From: Litorimonas haliclonae
Lineage (GTDB): Bacteria; Pseudomonadota; Alphaproteobacteria; Caulobacterales; Maricaulaceae
Direction of reading: 5' to 3'
NCBI RefSeq assembly: GCF_965138505.1
Contig: NZ_CBCSCO010000001.1
Span: 372,001-436,000 of the forward strand
DNA length: 64,000 bases
In this document: in pieces, positions 17,458-26,289 of the stretch
Position numbering within the stretch: position 1 is the first letter of the stretch
Layout: each line of letters opens with the position of its first letter
Program-made: the position numbers and the translations under genes
The notes under the pieces: generated by a model
The model's database searches: none
The model's input: only the letters and a program-made list of their open reading frames with translations
Told to the model about the DNA's origin: nothing

Positions 17458-18843
17458 TTAGAGCAACATCATGGCGGCAAATCCAAGAAAGGCGAAAAAC
17501 CCGACTATATCTGTGACAGTTGTCACGAAGACAGAGGAGGCGACCGCCGGGTCTGCTCCGTAATGCTTCAGCGCCAAAGGCACGCTGACACCCGCAATGC
17601 CAGCAAATAAATGGTTTATTATCATAGCGATAAAGGCCACTAAGGCGAGTTCAGGATTCCCAAACCAGACAAAGGCAATCAGAGAAAGTACCACGGCAAA
17701 AATTATACCGATAATCAAAGCAGCCAAAGCCTCACGGCGCACAGCCCGCCACGCCGTTCGAGAAGTCAGGTCACGTTCTGTCAAAGCCCGCACGGCCACG
17801 GTGAGAGCCTGCGTGCCGGCATTACCGCCCATAGAGGCGACAATTGGCATCAAGACAGCCAAAGCTACGATTTGGGAAATGGCGTAATCAAATTGTGCAA
17901 TAACAATAGAGGCCAGTACAGCTGTCAACAAATTGACGAACAACCACGGCGCCCGGGATTTAACGGTTTTGAACGCCGTATCGGTTAGGCCCGCATCATT
18001 TACCCCCGCAAGGGCCAGAATGTCTTCTTTGTTTTCATCCTGAATAATATGGAGGATATCATCCACCGTCATCATACCGACCATACGGCCGTCTTTATCG
18101 ACAACCGGAGCGGAAATTAGGTGGTATTTTTCAAAATAATAGGCAGCTTCTTCCTGATCAACATCCTGGTCAATTGTCACGATCAAGTCTTCAATAACGC
18201 TTTCCAGCATCACTTTGCGCGGCAAGCGCATTAATTTGGAAACCGGGACATAGCCAAGGGGTTTAAAGTCCGCATCAATGACGTAGATGTTAAAGAACAG
18301 GTCAGGGAGCTCTTCTCCCGTAGTCCTCATATGATCAATTGTATCGCCGACAGTCCAAAAGCGCGGCGCAGCCACGAATTCTCGCTGCATCAACCGGCCA
18401 ATGGTTTCATCATCAAAGGCAAGTGAAGCTTCTAATGCGGCGCGTTCAGTTGGCTCAAGAGCCTCCATCACATCTTCGCGCTGTGCGTCCTCCATCTCCT
18501 CAACGATCTGCGTCGCGTCGTCATTATCAATAAGAGTAAGGGCGTTCGCGATCTGAGAGGCAGGTAATAGGGGTAGAATATCTTCCACGACCTCATCTTT
18601 TAGCTCTGCCAGTAGATCGCCGGAAATCAACTGAGGCGCGCGAGAGATCAGCTCAACGCGCTCTTCAGACGTTAATTCTTCGAGCTGGTCAGCAAAGTCC
18701 GCCGGATGAAGGTCACTTAAAGACCCAAGCATGGCTTGATCATCTTCCATCTCAAGCGCCAGTTTAAGCTCTGTTCCGAGATCGTCTCCGGATAGATCAA
18801 TCTCACCCTCATCCCGTTCCAGAGTTTGGTCTGTTGTATCCAT
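17458..18843 (-). CDS. mgtE: Magnesium transporter MgtE
   Basis: This 461-aa inner-membrane Mg2+ channel has an N-terminal superhelical MgtE-N domain (about 30-135, with LHPADFADQLEELT and LPPLLP-like helices). Tandem CBS domains (about 140-265, including VDKDGRMVGMMTVDDIL) act as the Mg2+ sensor. A C-terminal five-helix membrane domain (about 290-461) carries the conserved MPIVASMGGNAGTQALTVAVRAL pore-lining segment. Length is normal. It is a single minus-strand gene, divergent from the prepilin peptidase gene with a 139-bp gap. Confidence 0.96.
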   Translation of the reverse strand: MDTTDQTLERDEGEIDLSGDDLGTELKLALEMEDDQAMLGSLSDLHPADFADQLEELTSEERVELISRAPQLISGDLLAELKDEVVEDILPLLPASQIANALTLIDNDDATQIVEEMEDAQREDVMEALEPTERAALEASLAFDDETIGRLMQREFVAAPRFWTVGDTIDHMRTTGEELPDLFFNIYVIDADFKPLGYVPVSKLMRLPRKVMLESVIEDLIVTIDQDVDQEEAAYYFEKYHLISAPVVDKDGRMVGMMTVDDILHIIQDENKEDILALAGVNDAGLTDTAFKTVKSRAPWLFVNLLTAVLASIVIAQFDYAISQIVALAVLMPIVASMGGNAGTQALTVAVRALTERDLTSRTAWRAVRREALAALIIGIIFAVVLSLIAFVWFGNPELALVAFIAMIINHLFAGIAGVSVPLALKHYGADPAVASSVFVTTVTDIVGFFAFLGFAAMMLL

Positions 18844-18982
18844 TGCGCAACGCCTCCCTCTTGGTGATAGCGATAATTAAGTAAAAACCCGTGATTGTTG
18901 ATACGTGGCCTTTGCTTCAAAAAGAAACGGGGGTCAAAGCGAAATCAGTTTCATCTGAACTTTACTCAGTTTAGCACAGGAT

Positions 18983-19462
18983 ATGAGCATGATAACAGGT
19001 TATATTTTATTCGGTTGCATTCTATTGCCGGCACTCACGGCTCTCGCCTGGATTGACGTCAGAACGTTCCGCTTGCCAAATTTATTGACATTGCCGCTTA
19101 TTTTTATCGGTTTTCTGTTTGCTTATTATAATTCTTCGTTTTCTCTCATTGCGTCTATTCTCGGCGCTATAATTGGATATGCGGGATTTGTAAGCCTCGA
19201 ATATGTCTTTCGCAGAATTTATAACAAAGACGGACTCGGCAGGGGTGATGCAAAACTACTCGCTGCCGGCGGGGCTTGGTGCGGTGGTCTCGGGCTGCCT
19301 TATATAATTTTGATCGCAAGTCTATGCGGCTTGGTCTTCACTCAAATGCCTTCTCAAAAGAAGAAAGCCAGAACCGGAAACTTCAACATCCCCTTCGGTC
19401 CGTTTTTATCTCTGGGGATTGCTGTAATCTGGCTCGGCCAAAGCTATATCACTTTGCACTAA
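18983..19462 (+). CDS. Prepilin peptidase (A24 family, methylase-less; CpaA/GspO-like)
   Basis: This 159-aa membrane protein has about five hydrophobic helices and both catalytic aspartates of type IV prepilin peptidases: Asp in LAWIDVRTFRLPN and Asp in GLGRGDAKLLAAGG. It lacks the N-terminal methyltransferase half of PilD, as in CpaA. It would cleave the leader of pilins or pseudopilins at the inner face of the membrane. Nearby gspC-gspD-gspN suggest it serves the type II secretion pseudopilins. A role in Flp pilin processing is the alternative. It overlaps the end of the convergent lipoprotein gene by 14 bp. Confidence 0.9.
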   Translation: MSMITGYILFGCILLPALTALAWIDVRTFRLPNLLTLPLIFIGFLFAYYNSSFSLIASILGAIIGYAGFVSLEYVFRRIYNKDGLGRGDAKLLAAGGAWCGGLGLPYIILIASLCGLVFTQMPSQKKKARTGNFNIPFGPFLSLGIAVIWLGQSYITLH

Positions 19463-19913
19463 TTCGGGGCGCACAACTCGCTAGCGCAACAATGGGCGTG
19501 ACACGATCCCAACCCTCTGACGTCTTGCTGGTCAACTGCCCTGAAAAACTTTCTCCGCCTTTTAGGTCCTTCCCCGGCTCTAGAGACAGCGGCACATTTT
19601 GCCCATCCGGTAATTTATATCGGCGTTCCAAGGCGTTTAACTCGCCCTCATCCTCACGAGTAACCGCCATTGGTTTCTCATCAAGGTAAAGTTTCGCAAC
19701 ATTAGAAGTTTCGAACCCAATAAAACTCCGGGCGTCATTCGCGGTCCAGATAAACAACCCGCATTCACCGGGAGACAATTTTTGCGGGGACAATCCTGTA
19801 CGAACCGAAGCAGGTTCACTGACCTTATCTGCCGTCGATCCAGCTGTCGTCCCGCAAGCGTTTAAAACGCAGGCAAAAAAGAGGGCCGGGAATATAAATT
19901 TAGTATTTCTCAC
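19449..19913 (-). CDS. Hypothetical lipoprotein
   Basis: This 154-aa protein has a lipoprotein signal (MRNTKFIFPALFFACVLNAC, Cys20). The mature part has no recognised domain; it contains LSPGECGLFIWT and a late VALASC, so two or three cysteines could pair. It follows gspN by 9 bp on the same strand and may belong to the same operon, which makes a role as an accessory of the secretion system possible but unproven. Its 3' end overlaps the convergent prepilin peptidase gene by 14 bp. Confidence 0.75.
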   Translation of the reverse strand: MRNTKFIFPALFFACVLNACGTTAGSTADKVSEPASVRTGLSPQKLSPGECGLFIWTANDARSFIGFETSNVAKLYLDEKPMAVTREDEGELNALERRYKLPDGQNVPLSLEPGKDLKGGESFSGQLTSKTSEGWDRVTPIVALASCAPRISAK

Positions 19914-19922
19914 AGGAACAGC

Positions 19923-20648
19923 CTAACGCCACTTGCCTTGTTCAACCAAGCGAAATTCTACCCCCTCGGGCGTTTGGCTGCGTTCTTCAAATCCAAAAAG
20001 TGGCAACACCTGAGCGGCCTCCACGTCGCGGGATAGAACGCGAATATCAGAATTATATTGGCCGGACGCCGAAATTGAAACTGTTGCCGAAACGGATTGC
20101 AGATCATCCTTCCCAGCCATATTAAAAACAAAATTCCCCGTTTCATCGCAAGAAAGCGGTCCTGCCAAAGCTGGCCCCTCCCATGAAAACAAAGCCCGGT
20201 TACGCATTAAGACGTCTGTACGAGACGTCCCGTTCAGCACTTTACATTTAGCCTGCGTGTCCCATTCAATCTCTTGAATATTGACATTGATCTGCCCCGC
20301 CAGCCCTTGAAGCCGCGGATCAGGCATGGGCAAATTAGCCACATTAATCCGGAAGTTGATATCCTCGGCGGCGTATTGGCCAAAGGCACCGTCCACCTGC
20401 AAGCCTGTCCCCGTCACCTTAGCTTGCACTGGGGGTCCGCCCGCCAAAAACTTCGCAGGGTTAAGACGATATTGAACGGATTTGATATCCCTTAATGCAG
20501 TGATGTCACCTCGCCAAAGCGTTCCGCGATAAGTCGTTTCATCCTGCGTTAAAGTTGCAGGCAGAGCCATAGGCGCGACCCAAGACAAAGGCAGGAATAT
20601 AATTAAACCGAGGATCACGCCCGGTAACAACCAAAACAGACGTTTCAT
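19923..20648 (-). CDS. gspN: Type II secretion system protein GspN
   Basis: This 241-aa inner-membrane protein has one N-terminal transmembrane helix (about 4-24, LFWLLPGVILGLIIFLPLSW). A periplasmic domain follows, typical of GspN: ETTYRGTLWRGDI, QYRLNPAKFLAGGP and a late beta-rich part. GspN is an accessory of type II secretion with no precise known role. Its start codon shares one base with the gspD stop (TAATG), showing translational coupling. Confidence 0.88.
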   Translation of the reverse strand: MKRLFWLLPGVILGLIIFLPLSWVAPMALPATLTQDETTYRGTLWRGDITALRDIKSVQYRLNPAKFLAGGPPVQAKVTGTGLQVDGAFGQYAAEDINFRINVANLPMPDPRLQGLAGQINVNIQEIEWDTQAKCKVLNGTSRTDVLMRNRALFSWEGPALAGPLSCDETGNFVFNMAGKDDLQSVSATVSISASGQYNSDIRVLSRDVEAAQVLPLFGFEERSQTPEGVEFRLVEQGKWR

Positions 20649-22543
20649 TATTGTCCGCTACTTATGAAGTCATCAATTTTGGAAACGTCTCTTCCGGATT
20701 GATTAATGTCCTCCCGGCGCATCCTGTTCAGACGGCTTTGCGTGAGCGGTCTGGCATCATCGGCATCCCGAATAATCGTTGGGCGAAGGAAAACCATTAA
20801 ATTGGTTTTGACGCGTGATTTATCTTTATTTCGGAAAAGTGAGCCAATTAACGGAGCGTCACCGAGCAACGGAATCTTTTCAACCGTTATTTGTTCATCG
20901 TCTTCCAATAGACCGCCCAGAACAATTATCTCGCCGTTATTGGCAAGGACAGTTGTCTCAATTTGACGTTTATTCGTGACAAAGTCCTGAGATATGGTGG
21001 TTACAGCCCCGGCAATTGAACTGACCTCTTGGGCAATTTCCAACCGGACAACATCGCCCTCGCTGATTTGCGGCAGAACATTGAGCTTAATACCGACTTC
21101 TTTGCGTTCAAACGTTCGGAATGGGTTGACGTTATTTGACCCCAGGCTTTCCCCTGTCGTAATCGGAATTTCTTGTCCAACCAAAAATGTCGCTGGTACA
21201 TTGTCCAGCGTGGTCACAAACGGCGTGGAAAGAATGTTACTTTCTTCGTCCCGCTCCAGCGCATTGGCAATAACGCCAAAGAGCGTGTCATTGCTGATGC
21301 CGCCAATCCCGGCGGTTCCGCCGGTCAGCGCGCTAAGGGAATTTAATGCTGCGGTTTGCGCCGAAGGATCAATATTCAAGCCAATCTCATCCCCGGCTAA
21401 GGCGCCTGTCAGAGCCAAAATGTTTGGCGCGGCGCTAAAGTTAGACGAAATCAGAGGAACCGTATTCCCGTTAATGCCTCCAACAGCGAACTGGACGCCC
21501 AATTCCTTGGCCGCCGTATCAGAGATTTCGACAATTATCGCCTCTACGAGAACTTGTGGGCGGCGAACGTCAAGCCGGCGGATTATCCCCTCCAATGAGG
21601 CTTGGGTTTCAGCATCAGCACTGACAATAAGTGTATTTGAGAAACTATCATATGCCACGGTCGGGGCGGGATTTCCGTCAACGGCATAGGACGGCAAAAG
21701 GTTTGTTAAAACCTCTACCAAAGTGGCCCCATTTGCAAATCTTAGCGGGATAACGCTGACCGCACCGCGCGGGGCAATGGAACCCACATCCATGCTTTCT
21801 ACAACAGGCCGAAGGCGGGCAACATCCTGCGGCGGGCCTTCAATCAATAATGAATTAGATCCCGATATAGCCACGACCTTTACGCGCGGTTTTTGGCCGG
21901 CAAGTTCTTTCAGAGCTTCTTCGGCGTCAATCGCGCTGAGCTGTCGGAGCTGAATGATCTCTGTAACGGAGCCATCCGTATCCATCGCGGCGACAATCTC
22001 GCGGGCCTTGCGGATGTTTTCAGGAAAGTCCGTAATGACGATTATATTCCCCTCAGGGTTGGCTGTCACCAATCCCTGACTATGCATTACAGGTTTAATA
22101 AGGCGCGCGGCCTCAGCTGCATCCTCATAATTTAATTTGATAACCGTTGTAGCAAGACGGCCATTAATACCGTTGCCATCCACAAAAGGAGACTCGCCAG
22201 CGGCGCCCTGCAACAAAGTGACACGATATTCCCCTGTCGCCGTACGAACCAGCGTATATCCATGCACTCGCATGACATCTTTAAACACTTCAAAGACTTC
22301 GGATTTAGACAGGGACTGCTCGGAGCTAATCGTCACGCGTCCTTGAACTCTCGGGTCAACAATAAACGTATTGCCCGTCACAGTGGCCACATCATTTATG
22401 AAAGAACGAATATCCACATCCTGCATAGTTATGACGTGCTCTCCAGCGTTCTGAGCTGACGCCGCCATTGGCACAAACGCCAAGGCCGTCGCAGTCAAAA
22501 AGCCTCCAAGGCAGGATTTCACTTGGGGTTTAAATTGCATCAT
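20648..22543 (-). CDS. gspD: Type II secretion system secretin GspD
   Basis: This 631-aa outer-membrane secretin forms the exit channel of type II secretion. After a signal peptide (about residues 1-30) come the N0 domain (VDIRSFINDVATVTGNTFIVDP), the repeated N1-N3 domains (TTVIKLNYEDAAEAARLIKP, AISGSNSLLIEG, SFSNTLIVSAD) and the secretin core from about residue 330. The core includes VLVEAIIVEISD, VPATFLVGQEIPI and VVLGGLLEDDE-like strands. No pilotin-binding S-domain is obvious beyond the C-terminal SRLNRMRREDI segment. It lies between gspC and gspN in a compact operon. Confidence 0.95.
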   Translation of the reverse strand: MMQFKPQVKSCLGGFLTATALAFVPMAASAQNAGEHVITMQDVDIRSFINDVATVTGNTFIVDPRVQGRVTISSEQSLSKSEVFEVFKDVMRVHGYTLVRTATGEYRVTLLQGAAGESPFVDGNGINGRLATTVIKLNYEDAAEAARLIKPVMHSQGLVTANPEGNIIVITDFPENIRKAREIVAAMDTDGSVTEIIQLRQLSAIDAEEALKELAGQKPRVKVVAISGSNSLLIEGPPQDVARLRPVVESMDVGSIAPRGAVSVIPLRFANGATLVEVLTNLLPSYAVDGNPAPTVAYDSFSNTLIVSADAETQASLEGIIRRLDVRRPQVLVEAIIVEISDTAAKELGVQFAVGGINGNTVPLISSNFSAAPNILALTGALAGDEIGLNIDPSAQTAALNSLSALTGGTAGIGGISNDTLFGVIANALERDEESNILSTPFVTTLDNVPATFLVGQEIPITTGESLGSNNVNPFRTFERKEVGIKLNVLPQISEGDVVRLEIAQEVSSIAGAVTTISQDFVTNKRQIETTVLANNGEIIVLGGLLEDDEQITVEKIPLLGDAPLIGSLFRNKDKSRVKTNLMVFLRPTIIRDADDARPLTQSRLNRMRREDINQSGRDVSKIDDFISSGQ

Positions 22544-22546
22544 AAG

Positions 22547-23434
22547 TTAAGATCCGATTTGTACAGTAACGGGACGACCGTCGCGAATAATATCGAGCTG
22601 TACCTGAGTCGCATTGCTGAATTTCCTTACAAGCCCTTGCAAGTCAGGCGCGCCCTCTAACAGACTATCACCATTAACGGCTGTAATAACATCTCCGGAT
22701 TGAAGTCCAAATTGTTTCAGCACTGCGTCGTCATTTCGCCCTTTTATAGAAAATCCGGCAAATTGCCCCTGATCAAAGTTTGGATTGATTTGCACCAATT
22801 GGATCAGCTTAGATAAATCAGCGTTCTGCCCCGGGATTGTTGAAATTGTGTCAGTGTCCGTAGCCTGCGCCGAGGTATCTCCAACAGAGACAGATTGAGA
22901 AGCTGTATCGGTTTCCACATTGGACAATCCCGTTCGACTGTCGCGTTGAAACGTTAAACGTTGAACTTCTCCGTTAACATTGAGCACGACAAAATCTGAA
23001 TAGACATTTTGTAAGGTCACGCCGTTCATCACCTCATCACCAACGCTATAAGACTTTTCTCGGTTATCCGGCGTTTTCAGGGTTGCAATCTGAGCTCCTC
23101 CAGCGAACCGTCCGAGCAAGACAATTTTCAAGGTTGTTTCGGGCGCATCGAACCCTTCCGCGACGACCGCGGGACCCGTTCCGTCAGAGGGGGGCAACCG
23201 AAAGGGATCCGTTGAAAAATCATAAAGCCGCTCCGCCGTTGAAGAGCCGTTTGCGGCAACCGGAGACACATTTGGCAGAGCCGTCCAGATACTCTCCGGG
23301 TTCGTGAATAGAAGAATGGCCCGAATCAATACCCAGCCCAAAGCAATAAGCAAAAAGATTTGAAGCAAGCGCAAGAACGTCAAGGCCAAGCCGCTCGCCT
23401 CTTTAGCTCGTGTTTTTGTCGCTAATACCGTCAT
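22547..23434 (-). CDS. gspC: Type II secretion system protein GspC
   Basis: This 295-aa inner-membrane protein links the inner-membrane platform to the secretin. It has a transmembrane helix (about 20-43, LRLLQIFLLIALGWVLIRAILL). A homology region follows (TTLKIVLLGRFAGGAQIATL, YSVGDEVMNGVTLQNVYSDFVVL), which contacts the secretin N0 domain. A C-terminal PDZ domain (about 215-295, GLQSGDVITAVNGDSL) is thought to help substrate selection. It is the first gene of gspC-gspD-gspN (3 bp before gspD). The other gsp genes (E to M) are not in the window. Confidence 0.92.
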   Translation of the reverse strand: MTVLATKTRAKEASGLALTFLRLLQIFLLIALGWVLIRAILLFTNPESIWTALPNVSPVAANGSSTAERLYDFSTDPFRLPPSDGTGPAVVAEGFDAPETTLKIVLLGRFAGGAQIATLKTPDNREKSYSVGDEVMNGVTLQNVYSDFVVLNVNGEVQRLTFQRDSRTGLSNVETDTASQSVSVGDTSAQATDTDTISTIPGQNADLSKLIQLVQINPNFDQGQFAGFSIKGRNDDAVLKQFGLQSGDVITAVNGDSLLEGAPDLQGLVRKFSNATQVQLDIIRDGRPVTVQIGS

Positions 23435-23518
23435 ATGGCGAGCTAATTCCCTTTTCGGCCTTCCAAAATGGCCGCCTCAACATGCATATTTAAAACGTGC
23501 GGTTAACAAGTCTACGTG

Positions 23519-25123
23519 TCAATTCCGTGACACAGTCCCGGTCTTCGGCAATTGTTCAATTGCATTGATAAATCCGGGGGTTATGCGATCTCCGCCTGCC
23601 TGCTCAAATGCATATCCGATGGCCATGATCGCTTTGTCATCGCCGCCTTGCCCCATGAATGATACGCCCACCGGCAGATCTTTGACCGATCCCATCGGAA
23701 CCGTGATATGAGGATAGCCAGCAATCGCCGCAATCCACCCCGCCCCAGTCCCACCGGGATAATTATCCCCGTAAACATGATCGATGAGAAAGGTCGGCGC
23801 CGTGCTCGGCGCGACTAAAGCGTCCAGTTCATTTTCGGACATCATTTTGTCGATACCGTCATCCCGAGTTGTTTTTAAAACGAGCGCCAGAGCGGCTTTA
23901 TACTCCTCGCCCTCTAAATCACCGAGCTCTTCCGACATTTCCAAAATGTCCTGATCGAAGACAGCCATTTCGGCCGGAGTCGCGGCGTTCTCGGAAATAA
24001 TGTCGGCCAGTGTCCTGGACTTCACATCAGGAGACGTTTCCGCAAGGTACTCATTCAGCGTCGCCTTAAATTCATATTTAAGTACATCAAAAGAAGCCTT
24101 GTTAAATTCCTCCGGCGGCTCAAATTCATTAATCTCAATCAAGGTCGCGCCCTGAGAGTTGAGCGTTTCCAGCACCATATCAAAATTGGTATTTACGCCC
24201 TCGACATCTCCTCGCGCAAAATTCAATACGCCTATGCGTTTGCCTTGTAACGTACCCGCCATAGCGGCGTCTCTCCAAGCAGACCCCTCCCCTGTCAGGG
24301 CGTCCATCATAATGGCGGCATCTTCCACTGTTAAAGTCATTGGCCCCGCCGTGTCTTGCGTTGACGAAATCGGGACAATCAAATCTTGGGAAATGAGTCC
24401 CACAGTCGGTTTGAAACCAACTATGCCGTTCATCGCGGCGGGACAAATGATAGAACCATTAGTTTCCGTCCCGATAGCCGCAGGTACTAGTCCTGCAGCG
24501 ACCGCAGCGCCGCTACCAGAACTGGAACCGCAAGGGCTGCGGTTTAGCGCGTGTGGGTTTTTAGTTTGCGCGCCAAGAGCGCTCCACCCGCTCGTCGAAT
24601 TTGTAGACCTAAAATTCGCCCATTGAGAGAGATTGCTCTTACCCAGAATAACGGCTCCGGCCTCACGCAAAGCTTCGACCAGCGGCGCATCCCGCCCGGT
24701 ATCATTTTTCTGGAGAGTATAGCTTCCGGCAGTCGTCGGCATGTCTTTTGTTTCAACATTATCCTTTATCAGGACAGGAACGCCGTGAAGTAGACCCCGC
24801 TCTGTTTCTTCTGCATCCAAGGATTTTGCAATATTCAGAGCTTCGGGGTTTAGCGTTAAAACGCTCTGCACATGAGGTCCTGCCTTATCAATCTTCGAAA
24901 TTCGATCGAGGGAAAATTCAACACGCTCGACCGAAGTTTGCTCTGACGCCGGATTTATCCCGCGATAAGCTTCAGGGTCATTATAGGCCATCGCTAAATC
25001 TGTTTGAGTTTCAGCAGGCTCGTTTTCCACCACTTTTTCAACAGGTTCAGGAGGATGAGGCTCACACCCAGCCAGCACTACTGCGGTCAGTCCCGTACAT
25101 ATTATCAAATTCTTAACGGACAT
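23519..25123 (-). CDS. Exported amidase (amidase signature family), predicted lipoprotein
   Basis: This 534-aa hydrolase has a lipobox (VVLAGC, Cys20) and a Pro/Glu-rich tether before the catalytic domain. The amidase-signature Ser-cisSer-Lys triad is present: Lys120 in VPVLIKDNVET, cis-Ser in GSSSGSG (199-205) and Ser224 in GTETNGSIICPAA. It would hydrolyse an amide in the periplasm; substrates range widely in this family (aryl amides, peptide amides) and cannot be read here. It ends 85 bp upstream of gspC on the same strand and is divergent from folD. Confidence 0.9.
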   Translation of the reverse strand: MSVKNLIICTGLTAVVLAGCEPHPPEPVEKVVENEPAETQTDLAMAYNDPEAYRGINPASEQTSVERVEFSLDRISKIDKAGPHVQSVLTLNPEALNIAKSLDAEETERGLLHGVPVLIKDNVETKDMPTTAGSYTLQKNDTGRDAPLVEALREAGAVILGKSNLSQWANFRSTNSTSGWSALGAQTKNPHALNRSPCGSSSGSGAAVAAGLVPAAIGTETNGSIICPAAMNGIVGFKPTVGLISQDLIVPISSTQDTAGPMTLTVEDAAIMMDALTGEGSAWRDAAMAGTLQGKRIGVLNFARGDVEGVNTNFDMVLETLNSQGATLIEINEFEPPEEFNKASFDVLKYEFKATLNEYLAETSPDVKSRTLADIISENAATPAEMAVFDQDILEMSEELGDLEGEEYKAALALVLKTTRDDGIDKMMSENELDALVAPSTAPTFLIDHVYGDNYPGGTGAGWIAAIAGYPHITVPMGSVKDLPVGVSFMGQGGDDKAIMAIGYAFEQAGGDRITPGFINAIEQLPKTGTVSRN

Positions 25124-25323
25124 AAAATCTTTCCCAGTTAAACCTCACGAGCTATGATAATTCTGATAGAAGGAAAACTCTTTAACGCCAAGTCGTCATG
25201 AATTGGGATTTCTAACAATCGCGTGTGCAGGTGTCTCGCTATTTACGCCTCGAAGCGTTAAGACCGCTCGAAGATTGGGATTAGACTACCCTGTTATAGG
25301 TGAAACGTAAGATAGAGATGAAT

Positions 25324-26211
25324 ATGACGTCCAATATTATTGATGGAAGGGCCATCGCCGCAGAGCTACGGGGTAAGGTAAAAGACGCCGTTTCAAAACT
25401 CGAAAGCCAGCCTAGACTTGCCGTGGTTTTAGTGGGCGAAGACCCTGCTAGTCAGGTTTATGTCAGGTCTAAAATAAAATTTACCCAAGAATGCGGCATG
25501 CAATCTGTTGAGCGCCGCCTGCCCGCAACAGCGACACAAGAAGAAATTGTTGAAACCGTTCGCGCTTTAAATAATGACGACTCCGTTGACGGTATTTTAG
25601 TTCAACTTCCTCTGCCAGAGGGGATCAATAGCGACGCTGTAATCGAACAAATCGATCCGTCAAAAGATGTAGACGGCCTGACGGAAACTTCTGCCGGGAG
25701 GTTGATGCTAGGCAAATCCGGGCTGCGCCCCTGCACACCTACAGGCTGCGTAGTTCTGGCAAAGTCTGCACTCGGCGATCTGAGCGGAAAGCACTGCGTC
25801 GTACTCGGGCGTTCTATCTTGGTCGGCAAACCTGCTGCGCTTTTATTTCTTGAACAAAACTGCACGGTGACAATAGCCCACTCTAAGACAGATAACCTCC
25901 CCAATGTGTGCCGCAGTGCAGATATATTGATCCCGGCCGTCGGGCGGCCCGAGATGGTCAAAGGCGATTGGGTCAAAGCCGGCGCCTGCGTCATTGACGT
26001 TGGCATCAATCGCGTTCCCCATCCCAACAAGCCCGAAAAAACGCGTCTCGTAGGCGACGTGGCCTATAATGAGGCGGCTTCCGTGGCGGGCGCAATTACC
26101 CCTGTTCCCGGCGGCGTTGGACCGATGACCATTGCTTGTTTGTTGCGAAACACCGTCCTTGCGGCTTGCGCCCGGCGAGGGTGGAAGACACCTGAAACAT
26201 TGAACGTTTAG
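25324..26211 (+). CDS. folD: Bifunctional methylenetetrahydrofolate dehydrogenase / methenyl-THF cyclohydrolase
   Basis: The frame opens with GTG at 25300, but ATG at 25318 or 25324 is better; MTSNIIDGRAIAAELR is the usual N-terminus. The roughly 295-aa cytoplasmic enzyme interconverts 5,10-methylene-, methenyl- and 10-formyl-THF using NADP. Motifs are complete: LVGEDPASQVYVRSKIKF (catalytic Tyr and Lys), VDGILVQLPLP, PCTPTGC, VLGRSILVGKPAALLF (nucleotide-binding) and ITPVPGGVGPMTIA. It is a single gene, 194-200 bp from the divergent amidase. Confidence 0.96.
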   Translation: MTSNIIDGRAIAAELRGKVKDAVSKLESQPRLAVVLVGEDPASQVYVRSKIKFTQECGMQSVERRLPATATQEEIVETVRALNNDDSVDGILVQLPLPEGINSDAVIEQIDPSKDVDGLTETSAGRLMLGKSGLRPCTPTGCVVLAKSALGDLSGKHCVVLGRSILVGKPAALLFLEQNCTVTIAHSKTDNLPNVCRSADILIPAVGRPEMVKGDWVKAGACVIDVGINRVPHPNKPEKTRLVGDVAYNEAASVAGAITPVPGGVGPMTIACLLRNTVLAACARRGWKTPETLNV

Positions 26212-26289
26212 AGCTGATTTATTCGTCAAAGTTTAGAATCTCTATCAGAAGGGGTTCTCACCTCAAAATAATTCCTTCAAAAGGCGGTT

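Noticed and set aside
20994..21689. 231-aa plus-strand frame
   Set aside because: Fully antisense to gspD, with low-complexity Ser/Pro composition and no ribosome site.
23485..23515. CtrA-like TTAA...TTAAC spacing upstream of gspC
   Set aside because: The spacing between half-sites is nine bases rather than the seven of the CtrA consensus; the rest does not match.
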